Below are positions 26,507 through 34,390 of a DNA stretch of 64,000 nucleotides, piece after piece (within the stretch, counting starts at the first letter, position 1; every line of letters starts with the position of its first letter). Both the position numbers and the translations under genes were made by a program. The DNA comes from Verrucomicrobiota bacterium. GTDB taxonomy: Bacteria; Verrucomicrobiota; Verrucomicrobiia; Limisphaerales; UBA9464. The notes beneath the pieces were generated by a model. It saw nothing but the letters and a program-made list of their open reading frames with translations, made no database searches and was not told the DNA's origin. The stretch is taken from the NCBI GenBank assembly GCA_947471985.1, contig CANIZL010000015.1, positions 1 through 64,000 of the forward strand. The letters run 5' to 3'.

Positions 26507-27898
26507 ATGCCGGAGAAACTGTTGGACGAGATTCCTGTCACGACCCGCGAGCTGTTCACAAAGGGCGTGAGCGCATTGAAGAAGGACAATTTGGATTACG
26601 CGGTCACACTGCTCCTGCAGTGTGTGAAGCTCGAGCCCGGATTCTTCGAGGCCCGATCGGCGCTGCGGGCGGCGCAGCACAAGCGCACCGGCAATCGCAG
26701 CGGCGGATTCTTCCGCCGGTGGATAGGCTCAGCCAGTTCCCTCACCAAGGGCCAGCTCGCCCTGCGTTCGAATCCCTTCGACGCCCTGATGATCGCCGAG
26801 GAGGCGTTGAATGACGATCCCACCAACGAATCGGCGCATCTGCTGCTGGCCGACGCGGCCCTGGCGGCGGATTTGCCCAAGACGGCAATTCTTTCGCTGG
26901 AGATTGCCTTCAAGAACAAGCCCAAGGATCGGGTCCTGGCCGGTCAATTGGCCGATGCCCTGGGGGCGGTGGGGGATCGTGCCCGGGCGGAGAGGATTCT
27001 GCGCGACCTGCTTGCCGACGATCCGCATGACCCGACGCTTAACGAGAAGTTGAAGAACTTGCTGGCCACCCGGACCCTGGCCGAAGGCGGCTACGAGCAA
27101 CTCGCGGATGGGAGCGGATCGTATCGGGATATTCTGCGCAATCCGGAGGAGGCCGTGGTGTTGGAGCAGGAGAAGCGGACGGTCAAGGATGCCGATGTAG
27201 CCGGCGGATTGATCGCCTCCTACATGGCGCGGCTGGAGAAGGAACCGCGGGACTTGAAGCTGCGCCGGGACATTGCCGATCTGCACCTCCAGCGGGGCGA
27301 ACACGATCTCGCGGTGAAATGGCTGGAGAGTATCATTGAAGTGGGTGGCGTGCCGGATCCGGTGATCGCCAAGGCAATCTACGACGCGCGCCTGGCCCAG
27401 TTTGAGCAGCGACGGGTCGATTTGGATGCGGCCGCCCCGGAGTACGCCGAGAACACCGCTGCCCTGGAACGCGAGCGGATGCAATTCATGCTTGCCGATG
27501 CCCGTCGGCGAACCGATGCGAATCCTTCCGATTTGCATCTGCGCCACGAATTGGGGGAACTTTATTTACGGGCCGGCCGCCTTACCGAAGCCATCGCGGA
27601 ATTGCAGAAGGCGCAGAACAATCCGAATCGCCGGATTCCCGCGATGAGTTTGTTGGGCCAGGCGTTTGCCCAGCGCGGCATGAACGACCTCGCGGCGCGG
27701 AAGTTTCAGGATGCACTGAAGGAGAAGCCCGTTTTTGACGAGGAAGCCAAGGACCTGCACTACCATTTGGGTTTGGTTTTGGATAAGCAGGGCAAGCGCG
27801 CCGAGGCGGTTGAGCACTTCAAAACCATCTATGAACAGGACATCGGTTACCGCGATGTCGCCGAACGGGTGGACTCGTACTACGCGAATCCGCAGTAA
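26507..27898 (+). CDS. tetratricopeptide repeat protein
   Basis: 463 residues made almost wholly of TPR helices, for example ESAHLLLADAALAADLPKTA, DALGAVGDRARAERILRDLL, LRHELGELYLRAGRLTEAI and YHLGLVLDKQGKRAEAVEHF. There is no signal peptide or membrane segment from the chosen ATG (MPEKLLDEIP), so it is probably cytoplasmic; a longer frame upstream overlaps the divergent DUF3616 gene. A basic patch (KRTGNRSGGFFRRW) at about 65-78 interrupts the repeats. It is likely a protein-protein interaction scaffold; partners unknown. It ends at a clear terminator. Confidence 0.85.
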   Translation: MPEKLLDEIPVTTRELFTKGVSALKKDNLDYAVTLLLQCVKLEPGFFEARSALRAAQHKRTGNRSGGFFRRWIGSASSLTKGQLALRSNPFDALMIAEEALNDDPTNESAHLLLADAALAADLPKTAILSLEIAFKNKPKDRVLAGQLADALGAVGDRARAERILRDLLADDPHDPTLNEKLKNLLATRTLAEGGYEQLADGSGSYRDILRNPEEAVVLEQEKRTVKDADVAGGLIASYMARLEKEPRDLKLRRDIADLHLQRGEHDLAVKWLESIIEVGGVPDPVIAKAIYDARLAQFEQRRVDLDAAAPEYAENTAALERERMQFMLADARRRTDANPSDLHLRHELGELYLRAGRLTEAIAELQKAQNNPNRRIPAMSLLGQAFAQRGMNDLAARKFQDALKEKPVFDEEAKDLHYHLGLVLDKQGKRAEAVEHFKTIYEQDIGYRDVAERVDSYYANPQ

Positions 27899-27915
27899 AT
27901 CGCCGGGACCCGGCG

Positions 27916-27951
27916 GGCGGCGCTTTGGGCAGCGGAGCGCCGCCGCGTTTT
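27916..27951 (+). terminator. rho-independent terminator after the TPR gene
   Basis: A 9-bp perfect stem, GGCGGCGCT (27916-27924) with AGCGCCGCC (27936-27944), and an 11-base loop, then GCGTTTT. It sits between convergent genes and could act on both, though the T-run favours the plus strand. Confidence 0.75.
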
Positions 27952-27954
27952 CGC

Positions 27955-28461
27955 TCAATAGTCGTACAAGCCCGCATCCTTGGTGTAACCGCCACCGCCA
28001 CCGCCGGATTTGTCGCCACCCATGAAACCGTCAAAGACGTCGCCCATGTCTTCTTCGATCTTCTCCGGATCCTCGCCGGCTTCGAGTCGTTTGATGGCGG
28101 TCTCCATTTCCTTGGGCATGGCGTCGGCGGGGAGCATGGCTTTCATCTTCCGCAGCATGTGAGCCATGTGCCGGGGATTATTCTCGTCGAGATGATCCAT
28201 ATCCCGCTCCAGCTCCCCCATGGCCTGCGCCACCCGGGGATCATCGAAGTCCGGCATCCCCTCCGCCGCCGGATCGCCGCCCTCTCCGCCGGCTGCCGCC
28301 GGCTCCGGGGCACCCTTCAATAGGGCAAAACGACTGAGTTCCTTGGTCAGCTTCCGGGAACCGCACTGGGGACAGGCGGGCGTGCCCTCCGGCTGGATCC
28401 GGCGCGCGAGGAAACTGTAGATTCGACGGCACTTCGGACAGGCGAACTCGAAAATTGGCAT
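27955..28461 (-). CDS. FmdB-type zinc-ribbon protein
   Basis: A 168-residue protein that opens with the FmdB/regulatory-protein zinc ribbon: MPIFEFACPKCRRIYSFL and later ACPQCGSRKLTKE, i.e. two CxxC pairs for one zinc. Unlike the minimal ~70-100-residue family members it has an acidic, Met-rich tail (RHMAHMLRKMKAMLPADAMPK) and ends in a Gly run before YTKDAGLYDY. I chose the ATG directly before the ribbon. Function unknown; family members are tied loosely to regulation or cofactor assembly. It is convergent with the TPR gene and divergent from panC. Confidence 0.82.
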   Translation of the reverse strand: MPIFEFACPKCRRIYSFLARRIQPEGTPACPQCGSRKLTKELSRFALLKGAPEPAAAGGEGGDPAAEGMPDFDDPRVAQAMGELERDMDHLDENNPRHMAHMLRKMKAMLPADAMPKEMETAIKRLEAGEDPEKIEEDMGDVFDGFMGGDKSGGGGGGYTKDAGLYDY

Positions 28462-28571
28462 GGTCCAAGTTGTCCGCTTACCGCCCTCGCGCAAATGCCC
28501 CGGCGGCGGATCGGCAGCGGCCCCGGAGGGTTGACTGGCGCAGACTTGGATGGGCCGCCTAGGTTGGGGAA

Positions 28572-29435
28572 ATGCGAGTTGTGAAATCACCGAAGGCGCT
28601 GCAGCGCCTGGCGACCCAAGCGCGTCAGGCGGGTCGCCGAATCGGTCTGGTACCCACCATGGGATATTTGCACGCCGGGCATCTCAGCCTGGTCCACGAA
28701 GCCCGTCGCCGCGTCGGGGCCGATGGCCTGGTGGTGGTGAGCATTTATGTGAATCCGACGCAGTTTGCGCCCACCGAGGATCTGGCCCGTTACCCCCGCG
28801 ATTTTCGTCGGGATTCGGCCCTGTGTCGGGAGGCGGGCGTGGATGTAATTTTCGCTCCCACCGATTTGTACGGCGGCCGGGCGACCGGGAGGTACAGCAC
28901 CTACGTGGTGGAAGAGCAGCTAACTGCGGGGATGGAAGGGGCCAGTCGGCCGACGCATTTTCGGGGGGTCACCACGGTCGTCGCCAAGCTCTTCAATTGC
29001 GCCCTGCCGGATATCGCGGTTTTTGGTGCGAAGGATTGGCAACAAGCGGCGGTGGTGCAGCGCATGGTGGAGAATTTGGATTTCCCGCTGAAGTTGATCA
29101 TTGCCCCGACCCATCGGGAGTCGGACGGGCTCGCCTTGAGTTCGCGCAATAAGTTTTTGGATCCCCAGCAACGGGCGCAGGCGACCGTGCTCTGGCGGGC
29201 TCAGAAGCTGGCGCAGGCAAGAGTTCGTCAGGCGGGGCGGGGCGGTGTGCCGGTCGCGGAATTGAAGGCGTTCATCGCGGCACTCGTGGCCGCCGAATCC
29301 GCGGCCCGACTGGACTACGCGGAATTCTTCGACCCGAAGTCCCTCGTTCCGGTGGAGACTGTGGTGAAAGGCGTACATTTCGCCCTGGCCGTCTTCTTTG
29401 GATCCACCCGCCTCATCGACAACGGACGGATGTAA
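28572..29435 (+). CDS. panC: pantoate--beta-alanine ligase
   Basis: ATP-dependent condensation of pantoate and beta-alanine to pantothenate, the precursor of CoA and of the ACP phosphopantetheine. Nucleotidyl-transferase fold with the HIGH-type motif HAGH (34-37) after LVPTMGYL. Then VSIYVNPTQFAP, FRGVTTVVAKLFN, FGAKDWQQ and the KMSKS-equivalent LSSRNKFL follow, all at expected spacing in 287 residues. It is a single gene: panB and panD are not adjacent. A short stem-loop lies in the 42 bp before the convergent S4 gene. Confidence 0.95.
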   Translation: MRVVKSPKALQRLATQARQAGRRIGLVPTMGYLHAGHLSLVHEARRRVGADGLVVVSIYVNPTQFAPTEDLARYPRDFRRDSALCREAGVDVIFAPTDLYGGRATGRYSTYVVEEQLTAGMEGASRPTHFRGVTTVVAKLFNCALPDIAVFGAKDWQQAAVVQRMVENLDFPLKLIIAPTHRESDGLALSSRNKFLDPQQRAQATVLWRAQKLAQARVRQAGRGGVPVAELKAFIAALVAAESAARLDYAEFFDPKSLVPVETVVKGVHFALAVFFGSTRLIDNGRM

Positions 29436-29437
29436 TC

Positions 29438-29469
29438 GGCGACGCGACGTGGGTTCGTTGATCGTCGCC
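29438..29469. terminator. possible bidirectional hairpin between panC and the S4 gene
   Basis: GGCGACG (29438-29444) pairs with CGTCGCC (29463-29469) across an 18-base loop between two convergent stops. There is no T-run on either side, so it may simply be a structured spacer. Confidence 0.3.
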
Positions 29470-29477
29470 AACGGGAC

Positions 29478-29846
29478 TCAGACTTCGTCCCGAAAACGTT
29501 CCAGGGCCCGGCGATCCCGTTTGGTCGGCCGGCCGGCGCCCCGCAGTCGGACCGCCACTCCGGTGAGTTCGGCAGTGCGCGGCCGGACGAGTGCCTCCGG
29601 GGGTGTCAGGTCCTCGGCGAACTCGGGGACCCGCGCAGCCGGGACGCGGGCGGTGGGATGCCCCCGCACTCGGTACGTGCGCGTGATATCTCCCGTGCGG
29701 GCTTGAATCTGCTGACCAGGTTGCACTTCCCGGGCGGGTTTGGTCACGACTCCGTCGACCGTCACCCAGCCGTGTTTGATGGCGTCGGTGGCCAGTGTGC
29801 GCGTGCGGTACAAGCGCACGCTCCAAAGCCATTGATCCAATCTCAT
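29478..29846 (-). CDS. S4-domain RNA-binding protein, Hsp15 (HslR) type
   Basis: 122 residues with an N-terminal S4 domain: MRLDQWLWSVRLYRTRTLATDAI, then GWVTVDGVVTKPAREVQPGQ. The tail is basic (GRPTKRDRRALERF), as in heat-shock protein 15, which in E. coli recycles free 50S subunits carrying a nascent chain. The ATG overlaps the zur stop by four bases (ATGA), so it is translated as the last gene of the zinc operon. Frames extending farther upstream lie inside zur and are not conserved. The link between ribosome rescue and zinc control is suggestive but unproven. Confidence 0.85.
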   Translation of the reverse strand: MRLDQWLWSVRLYRTRTLATDAIKHGWVTVDGVVTKPAREVQPGQQIQARTGDITRTYRVRGHPTARVPAARVPEFAEDLTPPEALVRPRTAELTGVAVRLRGAGRPTKRDRRALERFRDEV

Positions 29847-30349
29847 GCGCGTTCGGGTTCCGTCGCTGCAGCTCCGGTAGCTTGCGCCTGGCACTTGGGG
29901 CAGAGACCGAAGAATTCCAGCCGATGGGTCACTTGGGAAAATCCATGGCGCCGCGTCAACTGCTGTTCGAAATCGACCGGAAAGCAACCTTCCACCTCCA
30001 CGATCGCCTGACAGCCCGTGCAGACCAGATGGTGGTGATGATGGTCGGCAGCGTCCGCCATCAGTTCCCAGCGGGCGGTGCCGTCGCCGATGTCCACCCG
30101 GTTTACCAGCCCCATTTTCAGCAGCGTATGGATGTTGCGGTAGACCGTGGCCAGATCGCATTCGTCCGCCAGCAGGGTGTGAATTTCGCGATTCGTCAGC
30201 GGCGAGGCATGTTGCCGCAGGACATTCAGAATGGATTGCCTTGGACCGGTGATTTTGCGGTCGCCGGCCCGGAGCTTTTCGGTCAGGTCCGTCAACGCCG
30301 GCTGGATCAGCCGATGCACATGGCCATGCTCGGTGCAGGGACGGTTCAT
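29843..30349 (-). CDS. zur: Fur-family transcriptional regulator, probable Zur
   Basis: A 168-residue metal-dependent repressor. The winged-helix half has TGPRQSILNVLRQHASPLTNREIH and the DNA-reading DLATVYRNIHTLLKMGLV. The C-terminal half has a His cluster HHHHH (103-107) and two CxxC pairs, C110/C113 and C150/C153, for structural zinc. Extra His and Cys residues lie at the N-terminus (CTEHGHVH). Position decides the specificity: it overlaps znuB by four bases (ATGA) and sits in a znuA-znuC-znuB operon preceded by a Fur-type inverted repeat. Zur is therefore much more likely than Fur or PerR. It presumably shuts the operon down when zinc is plentiful. Confidence 0.88.
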   Translation of the reverse strand: MNRPCTEHGHVHRLIQPALTDLTEKLRAGDRKITGPRQSILNVLRQHASPLTNREIHTLLADECDLATVYRNIHTLLKMGLVNRVDIGDGTARWELMADAADHHHHHLVCTGCQAIVEVEGCFPVDFEQQLTRRHGFSQVTHRLEFFGLCPKCQAQATGAAATEPERA

Positions 30350-31200
30350 CGAAGAGGTATAGCGGGTTGCCGATTGGGAGGTGTCGAGGCGGGTTCCCGG
30401 CGCCAGCGTCCCACCAGAAAAGAGAGCACGAAAAGCGCCGCCATGGTCAATGTGACGGTCGGACCGGACGGGAGCGACAATGGATACGACAACGCCACTC
30501 CTCCGACCGCGCCGATCCAACCCAAGGCCAGGCTGAGGAGGATCTGCTGGCGGAGATTGCGGGCCACGTTGCGGGCGGTCGCGGGGGGGATGACCAGCAA
30601 CGAGGTCACCAGCACGATTCCCAGGAGTCGAATGGTCAGCGCCACGGTGACGGTTAAAACCAGTACAAAAATATAGTTCATCCACCGTACCGGAACGCCG
30701 GCGACATGGGCCAGATCTTCACTGGCGGTGAGCAAGGCCAGGCGGGTGAGATTGACGAACAAGAACGTCCCCACCACCACCGTCACCACGGCGGCCCAGC
30801 TCACGTCATTCCAGCCGACGCTCAAAATGTCGCCGAAGAGGTATTTATCGAGGTCCTGCCAGCGACTGCGCTGGAGACTCAGCATGACGATTCCCGCGGC
30901 GACGGACGTGCTCAGCAGCACGGCCATGATGGTGTCGTTGAGCAGGTCGGTCCGTTCCTTCAGCCATAGAATGAGCAACGCCACGCTGGAACAGACCACC
31001 AGCACGGGCAGCGTCGGATCCTGGAATCCGAGCAGGAAACCGCCGGCCACGCCGGCCATGGCGGAGTGGGCGACGGTATCGCTGAAGAACGACATACGGC
31101 GGGCGGTAACGAACACCCCCAGCAGCCCGCAGAGCGGGCCGAGCAGCCAGGCGACCAGCAGGGCGCGTTGCATGAAGGCGTCTTGAAGAAAATCGGGCAT
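30346..31200 (-). CDS. znuB: zinc ABC transporter permease
   Basis: 284-residue integral membrane protein of the ABC-3 (ZnuB/MntB) family with about eight hydrophobic segments. Family marks are RRMSFFSDTVAHSAMAGVAGG near the N-terminus and LGIVLVTSLLVIPPATAR in the second half. The C-terminus is basic. It moves Zn2+ (possibly Mn2+) delivered by ZnuA across the inner membrane, powered by ZnuC. It starts 66 bp after znuC ends and its last bases overlap the zur start. Zinc rather than manganese specificity rests on the Zur neighbour. Confidence 0.9.
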   Translation of the reverse strand: MPDFLQDAFMQRALLVAWLLGPLCGLLGVFVTARRMSFFSDTVAHSAMAGVAGGFLLGFQDPTLPVLVVCSSVALLILWLKERTDLLNDTIMAVLLSTSVAAGIVMLSLQRSRWQDLDKYLFGDILSVGWNDVSWAAVVTVVVGTFLFVNLTRLALLTASEDLAHVAGVPVRWMNYIFVLVLTVTVALTIRLLGIVLVTSLLVIPPATARNVARNLRQQILLSLALGWIGAVGGVALSYPLSLPSGPTVTLTMAALFVLSFLVGRWRREPASTPPNRQPAIPLR

Positions 31201-31266
31201 TGAAGTGTGGTCCCGGGGGCTCGGGGGTCAGGAATGGGGTGTCGCAGGAGTCATCCGGTTCCTGAT

Positions 31267-32073
31267 TCAACGCGCCCGAAACTTGATGGGCGCTTCCTTG
31301 GGGGTGTGATGATGATGGTACGACGTCACGTGCAGACCGTAGGCTTGCTTCAGGGAGTCGGAGTCCATGACGTCGTCCGGGCGCCCTTCGCAGCAGATGA
31401 CCCCGTTCAGGGCGAAGACCCAGGAGGCGTGTTTGTAGACCATGCCGAGATCGTGCGAGACCAGGATCATGGTCAGGTGTCGACGCCGGTGAATTTCCGC
31501 GATCAACTCGTAGAAGCTGGCTTCGCCCGGGGTGTCGACTCCAGCCGTGGGTTCGTCCAGCAGCAGCAACTCCGGATCATTCAGCAGGCTGGAGGTGATG
31601 AGCAGGCGTTGGAGCTGGCCGCCGCTCAAACCCGCGACGGGACGATCAAGGAGATCGCCGATGCCAAATTCGCCGATCGCAGCGAGGAGGGCTTCGTCCG
31701 TCCGGCGCCGACTCTGCCAGAACCAACCGCGGGTCGCGCGCAGCCGCAAGGCCAGAAATTCGCGGACGCTGAGGATGAAGCTCCGATCCAATTGGAGTCG
31801 TTGCGGCACATAGCCGATGCGGCGCAAGACGGCCGGCCCGGGCGGTTGACCCAGGAGCAATACCTCCCCGGCATCGATCCGTTGCAGTCCGAGCAGGCAG
31901 CGCAGGAGCGTGGTTTTTCCGCAGCCATTGGGACCGATCAAGGCCACCAGTTCACCGCGGCGTACGTGCATGTCGATGCCCCGGAGAACCTCGGTATCGC
32001 CGAGGCGGATGCGCAGTCCGCGGATATGCACGGCGCAATCCGTCGGATGGGGGCGCGAGAGCGGAGCCGCCAT
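31267..32073 (-). CDS. znuC: zinc ABC transporter ATP-binding protein
   Basis: 268 residues with Walker A GPNGCGKTT, signature LSGGQLQRLL, Walker B LLLLDEPTAGVD and H-loop VSHDLGMVYKHA. The last two features and the extended KQAYG C-terminal region fit the ZnuC/MntA branch. A His run (SYHHHH) near the C-terminus may sense or buffer metal. The ATG follows the znuA stop after two bases, so translation is coupled. It energises uptake through ZnuB. Confidence 0.92.
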   Translation of the reverse strand: MAAPLSRPHPTDCAVHIRGLRIRLGDTEVLRGIDMHVRRGELVALIGPNGCGKTTLLRCLLGLQRIDAGEVLLLGQPPGPAVLRRIGYVPQRLQLDRSFILSVREFLALRLRATRGWFWQSRRRTDEALLAAIGEFGIGDLLDRPVAGLSGGQLQRLLITSSLLNDPELLLLDEPTAGVDTPGEASFYELIAEIHRRRHLTMILVSHDLGMVYKHASWVFALNGVICCEGRPDDVMDSDSLKQAYGLHVTSYHHHHTPKEAPIKFRAR

Positions 32074-32075
32074 GA

Positions 32076-33023
32076 TTATTTCAAGGCCTCCGCAAGGGTG
32101 GCCAGGTTGCGCCGCATGCCTTGGAGGTAGAAATCGGGTTGGAGCGGACCGGTTTCGAGGACGTCGAGTTCGGTGAAGCGGATATTCAGGTCCTGGGACA
32201 GTTGTTTGACGAGCCGCGGTTCGAATTGTGGCTCGGTAAAAATGATCCGGATATTCCGGCTTTTGATCACCCGGCTGAGAGTGCTGAGGTACTTGGGCGA
32301 AGGCGAGACCGACGGGATTTCCTCGACCACCCCAACGAGTTCAAACCCGTACCGCCGGATGAAGTACGGAAAGGCGTCATGAAAGGTGACGATCGCCTTT
32401 TGCGAAAGGCGCGCGCTTACTTGGCGGAAGTCGCGATCCAATTCGTCGAGCTGGAGGAGGTACGTCGCGGCGTTCTTGCGGTAAACGGCCGCATTCACGG
32501 GATCGCGGGTGCAGAGAGCCGCCAGAATACTCGAAACGCCGTGGCGGGCGTAGACGGGATCCAGCCACAAATGCGGATTGGGTGACTCGTGGGCGGCTTC
32601 GTGATCGTGTCCAGCGTGCTCCCCCGCCCGGGCGGATGACGGGTCCAAGGACAATTCGGGCAGATGGTAAATGAATTCCGACTTGAGCCCGTCCGTGGTC
32701 CGGATGATCCGGTTGGTGCTGCCTTTGGCCGTGTTCTTGAAGGCCCGCTCGAGCCACGATTCGATGCCCAGGCCGTTGATGATGATCAGATCGGCGTTCT
32801 GGACCTTCTTGAGGTCAGGCGGACGGAACTGGAAATCGTGCGGTCCCACGTTGGCGGGCAACAGGTTCTCGACCGTGGCGCGGTCGCCGATGATGGAGGC
32901 CGTCCAGCTGTAGAGCGGCGCGAGACTGGTGAGAATTCGCAGTCGGGCCGGCTCCGCGCCGGAAGCGTCGGATGGAGCGATCCATCCGCACAGTAAAAAG
33001 CACCATCCCCACCAACGAAGCAT
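32076..33023 (-). CDS. znuA: zinc-binding periplasmic protein of ABC transporter
   Basis: A 315-residue cluster A-I solute-binding protein. The chosen ATG opens a signal peptide (MLRWWGWCFLLCGWIAPSDA). Metal-site residues appear in order: His in NVGPHDFQFRP, His in SPNPHLWLDP, His in VTFHDAFPYF, and an acidic ligand in IFTEPQFEP. A His- and acid-rich loop (EHAGHDHEAAHE) before NPHLW is typical of zinc-specific members. It is first gene of the operon; a 15-bp Fur-type operator lies 29 bp ahead of the start. A longer in-frame start further upstream would cross that operator and is rejected. Confidence 0.93.
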   Translation of the reverse strand: MLRWWGWCFLLCGWIAPSDASGAEPARLRILTSLAPLYSWTASIIGDRATVENLLPANVGPHDFQFRPPDLKKVQNADLIIINGLGIESWLERAFKNTAKGSTNRIIRTTDGLKSEFIYHLPELSLDPSSARAGEHAGHDHEAAHESPNPHLWLDPVYARHGVSSILAALCTRDPVNAAVYRKNAATYLLQLDELDRDFRQVSARLSQKAIVTFHDAFPYFIRRYGFELVGVVEEIPSVSPSPKYLSTLSRVIKSRNIRIIFTEPQFEPRLVKQLSQDLNIRFTELDVLETGPLQPDFYLQGMRRNLATLAEALK

Positions 33024-33051
33024 GGTGCACGCTACCCAACCACCCTCTAGC

Positions 33052-33066
33052 TGCAAATGAATTGCA
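33052..33066. promoter_or_regulatory. probable Zur operator (7-1-7 inverted repeat)
   Basis: TGCAAAT-G-AATTGCA: two 7-base arms around one base, the spacing of Fur-family boxes, with six of seven positions complementary. It lies between divergent znuA (start 33023) and the DUF2064 gene (start 33158), in an AT-rich island of an otherwise GC-rich intergenic region. The AAGAAT beside it on the minus strand could be a -10 element, so binding would block znuA transcription. The regulator is encoded in the same operon. Confidence 0.65.
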
Positions 33067-33157
33067 TTCTTAAGGCGGGATGGGGGTGGATCGACGGGTG
33101 CCAGGGTGCGGGTATGCGGGTTCGTGACGCGGCCGTGCCTTTCGTTCAAGGTGGGGC

Positions 33158-33769
33158 ATGGCGTTCGTTGATCAGGTGGTGGTGATGCTCAAGGCTCCAC
33201 GCCCGGGCTGGGTGAAAACCCGGCTGGCGCAGCGGATCGGAGTCCTGGCTGCGACCGAGGCCTATCGGAGCCTGGCGATGCAGGTATTGGCGAATCTGCC
33301 GGACCTGCCGGCGGTGGAGTTGCGTCATGCGCCGGACGATGCCTCCGCGGAAGTGGCACCATGGTTGCGGTCGGGGTGGACCCTTGCTCCGCAGGGCGAC
33401 GGGGACCTCGGGTCGCGCATCGTTCGGGCGTTTGCGGAGCACTTTGCGGCGGGGGCGCGGCGGGTGGTTGTTTTGGGAGCCGATTGTCCGTATGTGACGG
33501 CGGAGGATATTTCGGAAGCCTTCAACGCTCTGACGAAGGTGGATTTGGTGCTCGGTCCCGCGGTGGACGGGGGCTATTGGAGCGTGGGTTTGACGGTTCC
33601 GCGTCCCGAGTTGTTTTCCGGGGTGGCGTGGAGTACGGCTTTGGTTCTGGCCCAAACCGAGCAGCGGGCGGCAGCTCTCGGGATCTCGGTGGCGCGACTT
33701 CGGACGCTTTCTGACGTGGACACCGAGGATGACTGGCAACAGTGGCGGGAATCCCGGAGCTGCCCGTGA
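33158..33769 (+). CDS. TIGR04282-type DUF2064 (glycosyltransferase-like) protein
   Basis: 203 residues with a nucleotide-diphosphosugar transferase-like fold. Features seen are VMLKAPRPGWVKTRLAQ at the N-terminus (KAPxxGxVKTRL is the family signature), GDGDLGSRI, VVVLGADCPYVT and the GPAVDGGYWSVGL block that resembles the active site of molybdenum-cofactor and CofC-like nucleotidyltransferases. A reasonable AAGGTGGGG lies before the ATG. Substrate unknown. It is divergent from the zinc operon and shares the intergenic space with the operator, so it could be co-regulated, though nothing in the protein suggests zinc. Confidence 0.85.
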   Translation: MAFVDQVVVMLKAPRPGWVKTRLAQRIGVLAATEAYRSLAMQVLANLPDLPAVELRHAPDDASAEVAPWLRSGWTLAPQGDGDLGSRIVRAFAEHFAAGARRVVVLGADCPYVTAEDISEAFNALTKVDLVLGPAVDGGYWSVGLTVPRPELFSGVAWSTALVLAQTEQRAAALGISVARLRTLSDVDTEDDWQQWRESRSCP

Positions 33770-33895
33770 GGTCGTTGGCCTGACCTCCTGGAGTCCATTT
33801 CCTACGGGGATGCCCGATCGGGGCTGACGGAGACCGCACATTTCCCCCGCACTTCCGCTGTCGTCCGGGATTCTGTCTTACACCGTTGGGGGGAG

Positions 33896-34390
33896 ATGGC
33901 GGAACAGTTTTGGATTGTTAAACAGGAGCCGGAGAAGTACGCGTGGTCCCAATTTGTCGCGGACGGCTCCACGGCGTGGACCGGCGTGCGCAATTTTCTC
34001 GCGCGAAACCATCTTAGGGCCATGCGGGTCGGCGACTCGGTGTTGTACTATCACAGTGTCACCGGCAAGGCCGTGATGGGTATCGCCCGCGTCCGGCGGA
34101 CGGCCTACCCGGATCCCACGGCCACCGAGGGTGATTGGTCCTGTGTGGAGCTGGAACCGTTCAAGCCCCTGACGGAACCCGTGCCGCTGGCCAGCCTCAA
34201 AGCGGATCCCCTCACCGCGGGCATGGCGATGTTGCGCCAGTCGCGCCTGAGTGTTTCGCCGCTGACTCCCGCGGAATTTCACCGGATTGTGCAAATGAGC
34301 GAGTCCGGGGCGACACCGAATACCGGTGCCTCGCGCGGGCGGGCCACCGCGACGGTGGGTGCGTCGCTGAAGCGGAAAGGATCAAAATGA
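33896..34390 (+). CDS. EVE domain protein
   Basis: A 164-residue EVE (PUA-like) protein: FWIVKQEPEKYAW at the start, WTGVRNFLARNHLRAMRVGDSVLYYHS and the later GIARVRRTAYPDPTA block match the THYN1/EVE family. EVE folds bind modified bases in DNA or RNA and are often associated with restriction or RNA modification. The C-terminal ~25 residues are basic and low in complexity. The stop overlaps the start of the next gene by four bases (ATGA), so the two are coupled, although an SDR is an unexpected partner. Confidence 0.88.
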   Translation: MAEQFWIVKQEPEKYAWSQFVADGSTAWTGVRNFLARNHLRAMRVGDSVLYYHSVTGKAVMGIARVRRTAYPDPTATEGDWSCVELEPFKPLTEPVPLASLKADPLTAGMAMLRQSRLSVSPLTPAEFHRIVQMSESGATPNTGASRGRATATVGASLKRKGSK

